From Tetradesmus obliquus (lineage: Eukaryota; Chlorophyta; Chlorophyceae; Sphaeropleales; Scenedesmaceae), in assembly GCA_030272155.1 (NCBI GenBank), contig CP126194.1:6253501-6317500 (forward strand): a stretch of 64,000 bases of DNA, written 5' to 3'. Of this stretch, positions 24,401-41,286 are shown in pieces. The position numbers and the translations under genes are program-made. The first letter of the stretch is position 1; every line of letters begins with the position of its first letter. Under the pieces are notes generated by a model. It did no database searches. It saw only the letters and a list, made by a program, of their open reading frames with translations, and was not told the origin of the DNA.

Positions 24401-25490
24401 CTCAAAGGCAACCGCGCAACCAAACGGACAACCAGCACTGCAGCTGCTTGTGCCGGCGCCGTACTCGGCGCTTCAAAGCTGTTCCTGCAAGCGCTTCATA
24501 ACATTCATTCATGCTGCTGCACTACAGCCATGACCACGGCAGCTGCTTGCAGCTGTCATCAACCTGCTGCTACACCTGCAGCTTGAGCTATAGGTGCTGC
24601 CACAACCTGCCTGTTCATCAGTGTGCTGATGCTGTCCTCTGATGCTGTCCTTTAATCGTTGCACAAGGTCCCCTGTTACTGTCAAACTCACTCGCTGCCC
24701 TGTTAGCGCTGTGACCCTTGCTGCGCTGTGCCTGACGTCCTGCTGCTCATTGCAACGGCGGTGCTTCCTGGTTCTACTGCCAGCAGCCTTGCTGCCCTGA
24801 GTCCCTGGCTGTTGCATCTGCAAGCTGAACAGCAGTGCTGCGAAATACAGTCGCCACAAGGCCCTGCTGCATCAGAGCCATGTGCAAGTCGCTAAAACTG
24901 CTGCATCCAAGGTCTTTGAAGTACGAACAAGTCAAGCAACTTGCCTCTGTCGTTGCGCTGCCCTGGCTTGGTGAATTCCTCTGCAAAGTCGATGCGGATG
25001 CTGCGGCCATGGAAGTCTGTGCCATTCAAGTTGCGGTGTGCGCTCTCTGCTGTTGCCTTGTCATAATACTCGCAGAACCCAAAGCCCTTGGGCCTTCCGG
25101 TTTCCCGATCTGTGATGAGCCTGCAGCAGCAGCAGCAGCAGCAAGCAGCAGCAGCAAGCAGCAGGATGGCAAGCAGGTGCGAGAGGCTGTGTGCTGGCAA
25201 TTGAGAATTGTAATGAAGAGAATCGCGCAGGCTGGATGAACCTGTGGCTGCCAGATGCTGCTGCAGTGCACCTGCTGCTGGCAGAACCTGATAAACCGAC
25301 AAGAGCATGTGTGCAGCTGCGTCCAGGTATGGCTGTTGCTTGCCAGGTGAATCCCACAGCAGGTTGTTGCTGCAGCAGCTGCCACTGCTGCTCACCTCAG
25401 GTTTTTGATGGGCCCCACTGTGGCGAGCAGCTGTTGAAGCTCTGCCTCCGTAGAGTCAAACGATAGGTTCCCCACTGCGCAGCACAACAT
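21497..25490 (-). CDS. CSTF2: Cleavage stimulation factor subunit 2 (CstF-64), mRNA 3'-end processing
   Basis: Five exons (minus): 25490-25396, 25120-24945, 24127-23810, 22600-22487, 22062-21497; 422 residues, all phases agree. The domain order is that of CstF-64. An N-terminal RRM ([20 protein letters not shown], then [20 protein letters not shown] and [13 protein letters not shown]) comes first. Next is the hinge that binds CstF-77/symplekin ([31 protein letters not shown]), a Pro/Gln/Met-rich linker, and the C-terminal three-helix domain ([20 protein letters not shown]). In the nucleus it recognises U/GU-rich downstream elements. The start ATG at 25490 has an in-frame TGA 12 bases upstream; the RRM then begins at once ([11 protein letters not shown]), so an extra 5' exon entering at the AG at 25475 is possible. 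Intron 2 needs a GC donor (GCAAGT). It is head-to-head with the ligase gene. Confidence 0.93.
23145..23193. other. Two small inverted repeats in CstF-64 intron 3
   Basis: AAAGTTAAA (23145-23153) pairs with TTTAACTTT (23165-23173), and CTACGA-GCT-TCGTAG forms a perfect 6-bp hairpin at 23179-23193. Both lie in the long intron between the hinge exon and the next exon. No function can be assigned. Confidence 0.5.
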
Positions 25491-26064
25491 GTGTGTCTCA
25501 GAGCTCCGCTGCTGCAGATCAGCCGAGCCCAGCAGGCAGGCAGCAGCAGCAGCACCCACCCCATATCGTGGAGGTCACCGGCCGCGTGCTGGTCATCGCC
25601 ATACTGGTGATCTACGTTAACAAGTTCGCCTATGACTCCGATCCATTGACATATGCTGCAGGCGTGCTGCTGTGTTGAAAGACGCGCGGTGGGAACGTGG
25701 AACAACAGCGAAGAACAGGCAAAAACAGACACCTGTGACTGGAAAATGATTGAGTTGGCGCGTTCAAAAAAGCCCTCATGGACCCACACTATCACAACCC
25801 CAGGTGGCACTGTCACACCGGCATTGGTGCCTTGATCTTGCTTCAAAGCCGCTAAAGCGCTGTAGCATCGTGGTGGTTAAATTTGTCGTAGTCTTTCATC
25901 GCAAGTGCGCTGCTGCTGACGTACTTCCCTCTTCTGCTCACACTGTTTCGGTGCACCCAGCGTTCCCAGGCTGCAGCGATTGAACGGTTATCCGACGCTG
26001 CTTCTGAAGCGTGCAGCAGCAGCATTTCGTAATTGTGAACGCTGTGGCCTCTCGCCCAGCCATC
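25491..26064. promoter_or_regulatory. Shared head-to-head promoter region, CstF-64 / acyl-CoA ligase
   Basis: The start codons of the two divergent genes are 574 bases apart, so both 5' UTRs and promoters must fit here. I see no clear TATA box. Inferred from gene arrangement only. Confidence 0.5.
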
Positions 26065-32289
<6,225 letters not shown>

Positions 32290-34524
32290 TGGAGACACCA
32301 CAAGCACAGGATGCCCGCATACAGCATGCACGCCAGATGCACGCACTGCCCAGCAGGCTGCAGCTCAGCTTGTAGAGCGCACATGCCCGTCCTTTAGCGG
32401 ACGGTGCTGCTTCAGCATCTGCCGCAGTTGCAGTGCAAAAGTATGCTTGAGGCATACTTCAGGTGTATGTCTATGCAATGCACCGACCTGGGGCGGCACA
32501 GCAGCGCTGTGCTTGTTGTACTATTTGTACTCGGTTTCATCGGGGTTTGAGCAGCCGTCTGTGGGCAGGATTGGCCGGGGAAGCGACTTGCTGCACATAA
32601 GTGCAACACACGCCCGGCTGTTTCCTTGTGTCTGTGCATGTGGGGCTGAGCACTGCCATGAGCCACACCTCACGGAGGGAGCGGAGGCCTGCTGCAGAGC
32701 CATCCTGGCTCTTTGTGTTGTAACAAGCCGTCAGCAAGTGCTGCTTAGCGCATGCTGATCCACTTCAGGTCGTTGTACTATTACGGCTTTGAAATGCGGC
32801 ACATGAGTGCGTGGGCTGCAAAGAGACAAAAGTGAAGGAGCACAGATAGGGGTAAGCGTACGATGGTTATGGCTGCAGCAGCTGCGACAGGCAAATAATC
32901 AGATAGAGGTGGCTGCACGCCTGCACCAAATTGTGGGTTTTGACGCAGCACAGGCGCTGTTCTGCCGACAGGTGCCAGCTTGATTAACATGCGTGTGCTG
33001 GTGTCATCCTGCATGGGGTGATCAAGGTGGCAGCGCTTGGGGGTACAATACCTTGGACTTTGTGTTGATTTGTGGCTGGCCAAGTGGGCCTGCCTACTTG
33101 CTGTACAAACACGTTTGGAACAGTGGTGTTTGTGATTGGTGTGGGCGCGTTGAGCCAGGCGCATGCCGTGAAGCTGTGAGCAGCATTGCGTTGATGGCAG
33201 CCACTGTTGCTTTGTACCGCCCTGTGGGTTCCAGCCGAAGCATTGTGTACACATATTGTCAGTGAAAGCAGGTCAGCAGTGGATGACTTGAATGAAGCTT
33301 TCCCTGAGTTGCGCGCGCTTTGGGCTTTCCTTCATAATGTGATGCGGCGTGCATCAGCATTCTTTTGCCTCACTGCAGTGGGTGTCATGCTGCTGATCTT
33401 GCAGCAACATGCAGCTGTTGTGCTGCCAGCAGGGCCGCGCATGCGGCCCTGAAAACTTACAATTGGCAAGAAACTACCGTTGCATATGCGTAACAGCATT
33501 TTTTTCTGCTCATTGCTGCAGCTTGGGGGTGTGGGGCTGCATGTTGTGCGTGTGTGACAGCGGCACATCCCATACAGCACATGCACCCTACCTCTGCTGA
33601 CAGGGCCTGCTGCAGCAGCTTGGTCACTATGTAATGCACCATTCAGCGATTCAACCGCCGCATTTGCTGCTGATGCTTCGTCCATGTGTGCTGCGCAGCT
33701 TCGTCAAGAGTTAACTGCCGTACTGATTGTGCTACTGCTGCACTCCATGGCCAGGCTGTTGTGGTAGCCCTCCCTTCCTGCGTGGGCACTACTGACATTG
33801 ATGATTTGCCAGCAGTGCTTTTATTTGCGAATACGCTGCTGATAACGTGCTGCCTGTGAGGCCACCACTGCCGCACCTGAAGGCATAGCCTGCTGCGGAG
33901 CCAGCTGGCACTGCCACGTGGCAAAACTAGTCCTTGCTTTGTAGTAGGACGCGTGGCGGGAGACGAAGGGTCAGACAACATGGCTTTCTGAGCAAACTAA
34001 TACAAGGCATTCGCCAGCCTGCCATGTTTCGTCAAGGTTGCGTGGCCTCGTCTTTGCTCGTAGGTGAGAGGAAAAGTACGTGAAAGCTGCTTCTGCAGCA
34101 GCAGACCGCTGCTTGCCGGACCAAACAGCATACTAGCACCTCTAAACTTTTTTGCATGTATTTCTTGGTGTCGTGCAGAAACAAGGGACTTCTCCGTCGA
34201 CGGTCAAGCAGAGTCCAGTCCTGCAAGTACGCCCTGCGCTCGTCACGGTGCGTCGAGCCAAGCGTGACCAACGAAGCAGCTGATAACACATTTTTGGCAG
34301 CTTCCAATGTCGTCTCATGCTCTGTGCATGCTCTGACAGCACGCATGCACGTAGTTTAAACTTTGCAGCAGCCTGCATAGACTTGTACTGCAGCAGGCTC
34401 GACTTTACTCATGCTTCAGCTCCAATGCGCCGGCAAAATCTTCAATGCCTCCATTTTCTGCTGCTATGCAGGGCCGGAGCTACCACCGGTATCTACGTGA
34501 ACACCGAGCGACCCTGCCTGCAAG
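32290..34524. other. Intergenic; ligase 3' UTR and upstream region of next gene
   Basis: No exon chain is seen. A candidate TGTAA polyadenylation signal for the ligase lies at 32719-32723, 430 bases after the stop. The remaining open frames are short and lack protein-like sequence. Confidence 0.5.
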
Positions 34525-37121
34525 ATGAAGCCTTCTGCTGTGCTTGTGGTGGCCTTAGGCCTGGCCCTGTGCCTGGGCAGTGCCCTGGCCAACGACCTGC
34601 AGCTTCATGTCAAGGTTTTTGGCTGCAACGGAGAGTGAGTTGCAGCGTTTGCACGCAGACACTACTTGCGCATGTTTGCTGTCAGGACTGACTGCTTGCG
34701 TATGTGTGTTCTACTGCGCAGCAGCAAGTTTCAGAGTTTGCAGGCAGCGCAGCATCAAGTTTCAGAGTGTGCAACTGTCCATCAGCGACAATCGCTCAAC
34801 ACGCAGTGTTTTTCATGTTATCATTGCTGCGAGATGCCCAACATAGCTGCTTGCTGTGCCTAGCCTGCAAACAGGGCCCCTCCTTCCATCCTGCTCTTCA
34901 TGCGTAGTCCCAGCTGACACTGCCATTCTGCCGCGCCCTCTGCCGCTGTGCTCTGTCTGATCTTGCTGCCTTTCCTGCATTCCATCTCCCCTCCCCTCCC
35001 CACCAGGCCTCTGCCCAATGTTGATGTGCGCATCTCCGGCTGTGTCGATGACGGCCTCACAGGCCCCGGCGCCATTGGCATTACGGCAAAGACGAATGGC
35101 TCCGGCATTGCCTTCTTCCAAGCACAAGGAGAATGCCATCCAGTACTGCTGGTGAGCAGGTCACATCTCTAAGACTCATACCATTTTAGCCTTTCCAAGG
35201 CTCTTGAAAGCTAACGCTAAGGCTAAGGCCAAGGCCCATACCATCTAACATGGTGCCAGGACCCTTATGTAACTATCCCTTCTCATTTGCTCAGCAGAGT
35301 CTGCTGCTGGCGGCGTGTGAGCAGCACTGTATAGTGACTGTAGCCGCAATGCAGCCAGCTGACTTCATCTCAAGCCCGCAGTGGCACCCTGTGCACCCAT
35401 CCTGCATTGCAGACAGCAATGTGACATCAAGTTAGCCCCAGCAATATCCACAGCCATGGCAAAACAGTCGCCTCTAGAAAGAATATGCCAAAGGTGGTTC
35501 GTATACAGCATACATTACACCATGCAGTGACCTGGCAGGTGCCATGCACACCTGGCATGTCACCTGGCATGTCCAGCCCTCGCTGCATGCTCTTGCGCAT
35601 ATGTGCCAAGCCTTACGCGCTCAAGCCCGTGTACAAGAATAATTGTAGACAACCACCAAGTCCTGAGGACCACGTTGGATGTGTGTCTGCTGCATCATGC
35701 AGGGGCTCTGCCAAGGAGAAGTGCAAGATTGAGGTGGTGGGCGGTGCAGGGAGCCAGATGTACGCAACCCTGGTGAGATAAGCTGCGCTGCCATTACAGG
35801 ATCTGTGCCTATTTCATGCTGCAGCAGTGCACGCCGATGTCGAGCACCTGTCATTTGATCGCCGACCATGCGTTGTGCCATGCCCATGTGTATGCTTGCT
35901 GAATGCTTGCTGCTGCAGCATGCTATATGTGGAACATTGCGCACCTGGCTCTGGTTTGTCGTGCGTTGCTGCCGCAGCAGCCTACACTGGGCAGCTTTCC
36001 TTGAACCGCTGCTGAATGTGCTACCAGCATTGTACACACTGACACTGCACACCGCGTGCACAATGTGCTTTCAAAGTTGAGCTACAGCAGGCTCCGGCTG
36101 CATCACACACTCCCCACCACCACCGTAGCATCATGCGGCAGCCGTGCCTGCTGCTATTGCTGCTCTCTCTCTCTCTTGTTATCTGCAGGGCCTGCTGCTT
36201 GCCTCCCAGACTGCTGCCCCAGCGCTGGTGTCACCCCGGGAGTGGATCTGCCAGGCCAAGCAGTGCTGCGAGCCCTGCCGCCCCGGCCCGCAGGAGCCCG
36301 GGTGCACCAAATTCATCTACTATGGCATGCTGGAGTTCAGGCCGACAGGTGAGGTTGCTTTTCTCTGCGCAGTAAGCCTGTCATTGGCTCCCCACGGGCG
36401 AGGTTACTGGTGCAATTTCACCGGCTAGTACCACTTCGAGCGGCGCCACTCGGGAGGTACAGGTAAAGAGAGACTCAGAATGTGAGACTGGGAGAGGCAT
36501 GGCGTGCATGAGGTGGATGCTACACTACACTATCAGTGCCGTGCTTGTGGCTGCGCCGCTGCACGCTTACCTGGCCCTGATGCTGCACCGCTGCACTACT
36601 GCACTGCTGCGCTGCCCTCTGCTGCTGCAGGCGGCTGCCCTCCCCAGTGCTGCCCCGAGGAGTGCACCGCCCACATGCGCTTTAAGTTCGGCAAAATCTT
36701 CAAAACCCTGGCAGTCAAGGGCACATGCTCCGGCAGACTTTCCCGCCAGGGCGATAAGAAGCCAGGCCATCACGGCATTCCCACTCGCAGCCTGCTGTCT
36801 GTTAATGACGATGTTATGGAGGCTGCAGTGCTGGGCAAGGAGCTTGATGGCATTCCTGAAGCCCTGCTGAGTGAAGCTGCTTTCCTGGATTTTGATGGTA
36901 CTATCGTGGGTGATGCTAATGCAACAGCTGCTGGCAGCGTCGACCCTGTTACTAACAGGCGCCTGAAGGCGTGGGGCCGTCATGGTGACAAGAATGACAA
37001 GGATGATGACAAGGATGACAATGATGACGATGATGACGAGTGCCCTCGTGGCTGGGTGAGCAGCAAGAGGCCTTGTGAGGTGACTGGCTGCGGTGTGTGC
37101 TGTGTGCGCAAGTTGTTCTAA
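34525..37121 (+). CDS. Secreted Cys-rich protein with N-terminal beta-sandwich-like domain and acidic tail region
   Basis: Five exons: 34525-34634, 35007-35159, 35703-35772, 36189-36348, 36631-37121; 327 residues. The ATG opens a signal peptide (MKPSAVLVVALGLALCLGSA). The first domain (LQLHVKVFGCNGE, PLPNVDVRISGC, AIGITAKTNGSGIAFFQAQG, EKCKIEVVGG) has the strand and Gly pattern of Ole e 1/transthyretin-like secreted beta-sandwiches, by inference. The middle is dense in Cys (CQAKQCCEPCRPGP, CPPQCCPEECTAH). Near the end an Asp/Lys run (DKDDDKDDNDDDDDE) is followed by CPRGW, CEVTGCGVCC and stop. Donor choice at exon 2 is set by frame: GTCACA at 35160 works with the acceptor at 35702, whereas the stronger GTGAGC at 35152 does not. 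A role in the cell wall or matrix is plausible, but no family is assigned. Confidence 0.75.
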
Positions 37122-38659
37122 ATTTAGCTGCCGGTGATGAACGCGGCGAACAAAAGTTGGAAATGTTTGTAGTTCAATCGGCGGTCTGACATGCTGTGCT
37201 GTGCAGCTGCAGTGCCCAACAGCTGGTTTGGATTAGTAAACCATGTGGCTGGTGGTTACGAACTGGTGAATGGTGCTGGTGAGAGCAAGGTGTGAGGCAG
37301 GGTTGGCCAATGGTGGGTGACATGTCAGGTATGCAGCAGTGTGTGGCTTGTGCTCAAGAGGCCCGCATCACCGCAATGTTTTGCAGTGCTCGCGAACAAC
37401 ATGTTTGTTATATTCGTCATGCGCTGCGCTGCAAAAGTGCACGCATGATGGTGGGGTTAAATATGCCGGTCATGCTCTCCTGGCAGCCGTCGCAAACAAG
37501 TTGCTGTATTTGCTGCAGGCAATCTGCAGATCATGCAATTGCCTGCTTGACATATGGTGGTGGCTGGGGTGAAAGTACACGAATTATATGCCGAAGATAT
37601 CATCTGCATCGAGCAATGCTGCTGCTAGCAGTTTGCACGATGGGTGTGGTTACTTGGCATATCACGTGCCGGCCAGTGGCACTGTTGACAGAGAGTCAAA
37701 CGGTTTGCAAGGTGCATGGCACACCGTGCCTGCATTCTGAAGTGGTGTAAGCATTCTGAAGTGGTGTAAGCATTCTGAAGTGGTGTAAGCATTCTGAAGC
37801 GGTTGAGGAGCATGGCACGCCGTGCCTGACACAGCAGCAATTACTGGGTAAAGCATTCGTGTGTACAATGATTACCAGGGAACACAAGCTACCGCACCTA
37901 ATTACGCGCATTTTGCACTACTTGCAGCGCTTCCAAGCAGCCAACCTGGATCAGGAGCGGTACCACATAGCACGAGAAATTAATCATTAAACAACAGCTG
38001 CCACCACACCCATTCACACAACACACAACTGTTGAAGCCACGATCTGGGTGTGTACATACAGAGCCATCAACCAAGCAGCGTCACGTAGAGTGCAATTAC
38101 TATGCAAGCTGCTGCTGCTGCTGCTGCTGCTGCTGCAAACAGCCATGGCTGTCAGCCTCTCACCACTCATCAGAACACTCATACTGCAGTACCATGGCCT
38201 ATCAGTTGTTTGGCCCAAAGCCATCCCTTGCACGAACAAAAGCCATCCCTAGCTAGGGATGCAGGCCTGCATGGACCATGTGCCACCTGCCGCCAAAAAA
38301 CCACTTACTGCTCTCACGACCATGTCAGCAATCCCTCCTCTACGCCTGGTGCTGCTGCACGCGATCTGATACACACAAAATGCACCCGAGGGATTGGCTA
38401 TCTTGATGGGACGTGTTGCCTGCCTGCCAGCCCGGCCTGCACCTGTTCATAAGTTCTCTCAAAAACACCCCACACGCCACACCTCCCGCAGCCTGCTGCT
38501 GCAGCGACTGCTGTGCCTGGGCCCCGACCGTGTGTTGCAGTCCACCACGCAACCTCGATGTCACCCCAGTATCAACAGCTAGGTGCCATCGACGCCTACA
38601 CCACACAGAGCAGCTGCACTGAGCAGCGAAAAGCCTTGTCAGTTTTTCTGCTGCTCTAG
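37122..38659. other. Convergent intergenic region
   Basis: It holds the 3' UTRs of the secreted Cys-rich gene (+) and the YbaK-type gene (-), and a 19-bp minisatellite at 37731-37805. I see no gene. Minus-strand frames here are shadows of the repeat. Confidence 0.5.
37711..37830. repeat. 19-bp minisatellite flanked by a second repeat
   Basis: GCATTCTGAAGTGGTGTAA is present about four times in tandem (37732-37805, last copy diverged). A 20-base motif (CATGGCACRCCGTGCCTG) flanks the array on both sides. Confidence 0.85.
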
Positions 38660-40668
38660 CTACTCGTCGTCATATGTGCAGTCCAGCACCATGGGTGTGT
38701 ACTTTTCGATGAACTCTGCTGCAGGCAGGCCCACCTTGAGGTCCACCTCGCCAGCGCCTATGAAGAAGAAGTCCGGCTGCAGCTGTGCAATCCTGCAGGG
38801 CGGCAGCAGCAGCAACGGCAGAGGGTGATGCTTCGCGACAACAAGCTAGCTGTTACGCCTCTCTGCTGCAACACAATGTATCAGTACACGGCTTTACACT
38901 GCCAGGGCCAGTGATGTGCAATCACAGCCACCCCCATCCACCTGGCAACAGCCGCACCTTACATCTCGTTGAGGGCAAACAATCGCCACAAGCCTGATGT
39001 TGCGGTGTGCTGTAGCAGCCGCTTGTGAGAGCTCACCTGTGGTAAAGGATGACCAGCAAAACCAGCCCTCCTTCATGGCTCCAAGGACACAGCCTGAATA
39101 CAGCAGCGTATGTCAACAAATGCTTCACCGCACCTGTGGCTGAGGATGACAGGCAGCGGCGCCTTGATGCCGATGGGGCTGACCGCGTTGTGCTCATAGC
39201 CAGACAGCTCGTCAGACACATCCTCGGGGCACAGCCGCATGTTGAAGTACTGCTTGCCGATGCGGCCGCCGTTGAGCCTGTGGATGATGTTCTTCAGCTT
39301 GTCGGCATTCAGGCGCGCCGTGTACTGCAAGGACGAAAAAAATTGTGTGTTTTTGCAGCATGTGCATCGCGCAGCGTGGTGAGATATTTGAACAAAGCCA
39401 CACACAATGTGTGGCAGGCACCGCATGCAGTGTGTTGAAGTACAATGGTTGCTGATAAGACACAGCGCTATCTGTTGCTGGGAGGTCTCCAGCGCGGTTA
39501 TGCAACCACTGCTGCACACGTGCATCATGCCTCGCATGCCAGCAACCAGTGCCGCACCTGCACTATGACCACGTAGTACTTGCTGTTGTTGGGGTCCTCC
39601 CATCCCTTCACGCTGGGGTGCGCTTTCGTGTTCTCCATTATGATGCTCTTGCACAGGTGCTCAGTGCTGGCAGCAGCCAGGCAGGCCTGCCGCCACTCCA
39701 GCGGCCTGTCGTAGTAATCCCCAGGCACCCGCACAAACCTGCAGTGGCAGGTGCAGCGCAAGCCCGGTGTGAGGGCGGTGCTGCGTGTTGCGCAGAGGCA
39801 GCAACAGCCCTGCCTGGCAATAAATTGCGATGGACAACCGAGGGATGTACACAAACACTCTGCAGCCGCACTGCAATCAGCAGGCGTGCATTGTGGCCAC
39901 GCGTTCGCTCTGCACTGCAGTGTGAGCTGCGTCAGCGGTGCTTGCGTACGAAAAGTTGAAGCACAGGAATGCTGGTGGCAAGCAACTCTTGGCGATTACA
40001 AGGCTCAGCATGTGCTGGATTGAAGTTTGAACTAGAAAAGGTGTTTTTCTTTGCCGCGCAACAGCCATGGCGGGCTGCAGCTTGCAGCCAGTCACCTGAA
40101 ATCTGAGAAGCCTTTGTCAAAGAGCTCCTGAGCCAGCCTAGCCTGGACGGGGCTGGCATCCACCTGCGCTGTTTCATACGCGGCTTGGCGGCTGGCTGCA
40201 GCAGCTGCTTCAGCTGCCGCTGCATCTGGCACAGGTGGCGGGGTGCCTGCGGGTGCCTGCAGCACAGCAGCAGCAGCAGCAGCAGCATGGTGTGGGAGGT
40301 GCTGGGCGGAGTGTGCGTGTAGGTTGCAGCAGCCAGGGACTAACAGTTTTCAAAAAACAGCAAAACGTTCAGTACAGCCACCTGCCCACAAGCCAGGTTC
40401 TAAAATGATGCAGCTGCCAAGGATCAGCTGCTCTCACAGGTGGACTGGTGGTGCTGTGCACTGCTGGCTGCTGTGCATTTGATTGCCAGCAACAAGACTG
40501 TTGTGTCACCTGGCTGGCGGCTTGCTCCACCGCATCAAGGCGGTTGCTGATCGCCCTGAAACGGCAGAACAGCTCAGCAGCTGCCTCCACTGCCTGAATC
40601 CGCTGCTGCAGAGCTTGGAATCGGCCCAGCAACTGCCCATGTGTGGGTAAGGTTGGCATGGCTGCCAT
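38660..40668 (-). CDS. YbaK/ProX-type aminoacyl-tRNA deacylase domain protein
   Basis: Five exons (minus): 40668-40510, 40256-40096, 39738-39558, 39324-39134, 38792-38660; 274 residues, phases all consistent. The N-terminus (about 1-53) is a heptad-like coiled coil (LLGRFQALQQRIQAVEAAAE), then an Ala/Pro linker. The rest is the eukaryotic YbaK domain: LCKSIIMENTKAH, KYYVVIVQYTARLNADKLKN, LSGYEHNAVSPIGIKAPLPV and PDFFFIGAGEVDLKVGLPAA before VLDCTYDDE*. Bacterial relatives hydrolyse mischarged tRNA (Ala- or Cys-tRNA-Pro). Plant and protist proteins of this architecture are poorly studied, so the activity is by family only. The exon 2 acceptor lies beside a second AG ten bases downstream that would break the frame. 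It is head-to-head with the Mei2-like gene. Confidence 0.88.
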
Positions 40669-41286
40669 AGTGCTTCTTCAGTGCGTGAGACAGACAGGCA
40701 GAAGCGGTGTCGAGAGAGATGACGACCACTTCACTGCTTGGGTTACCCTTACTTATGTCACTGAAATGACACAGTAACCCAAGGCCGAGACCTAGGCCCC
40801 ATGTCAACGAAGACCAGGCTCCTAAGCCAACTCACTGCACTGCGTTCTCACCAAACGCATTCAGAAGTAGCAATGTGTGCCTGCTGGGCTCGTTGTGCTC
40901 ACCAAAAGCCTTAAAGCAATTATCACTGTGTTTGCTTTTGGCGGTGTAGTTCAGTGATCGAAGTTTGGTTTGATCATTAACCCTAACTGCATAGGCTTGG
41001 GAGACTTGAAGCAGAGACATCGGGTGCAGCGCGTGGAGGAGGTAAGCCAGGGTTATTCAGCGCCTTGCATCGAGTTATTGTTTTGATATGAAACGAATAA
41101 TATAGCCATAACATCAGCCCATGAGCCGGACACTGCTTAAATTTGCACGCTTGCAAGCGCAACGCCAATGAAATAGCGCTGCATCCAGGGCATCTACTGC
41201 GCTGCTGCATCATCTTGGTACATGTCAACGTAGGTTTTGCCGCTTATCCCTGGCTAAGCCGGGGCTCTGAGGGCTGGTTGTGCTTG
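40669..41286. promoter_or_regulatory. Shared head-to-head promoter region, YbaK-type / Mei2-like
   Basis: The 618 bases between divergent start codons must contain both promoters and 5' UTRs. A patch near 40740-40800 is rich in CCTAGGCC/CCAAGGCC-like palindromes. Inferred from arrangement. Confidence 0.45.

Noticed and set aside
36880..36910. FLDFDGT as a HAD-phosphatase motif
   Set aside because: No other HAD motifs follow, the protein is secreted and Cys-rich, and the match is short.
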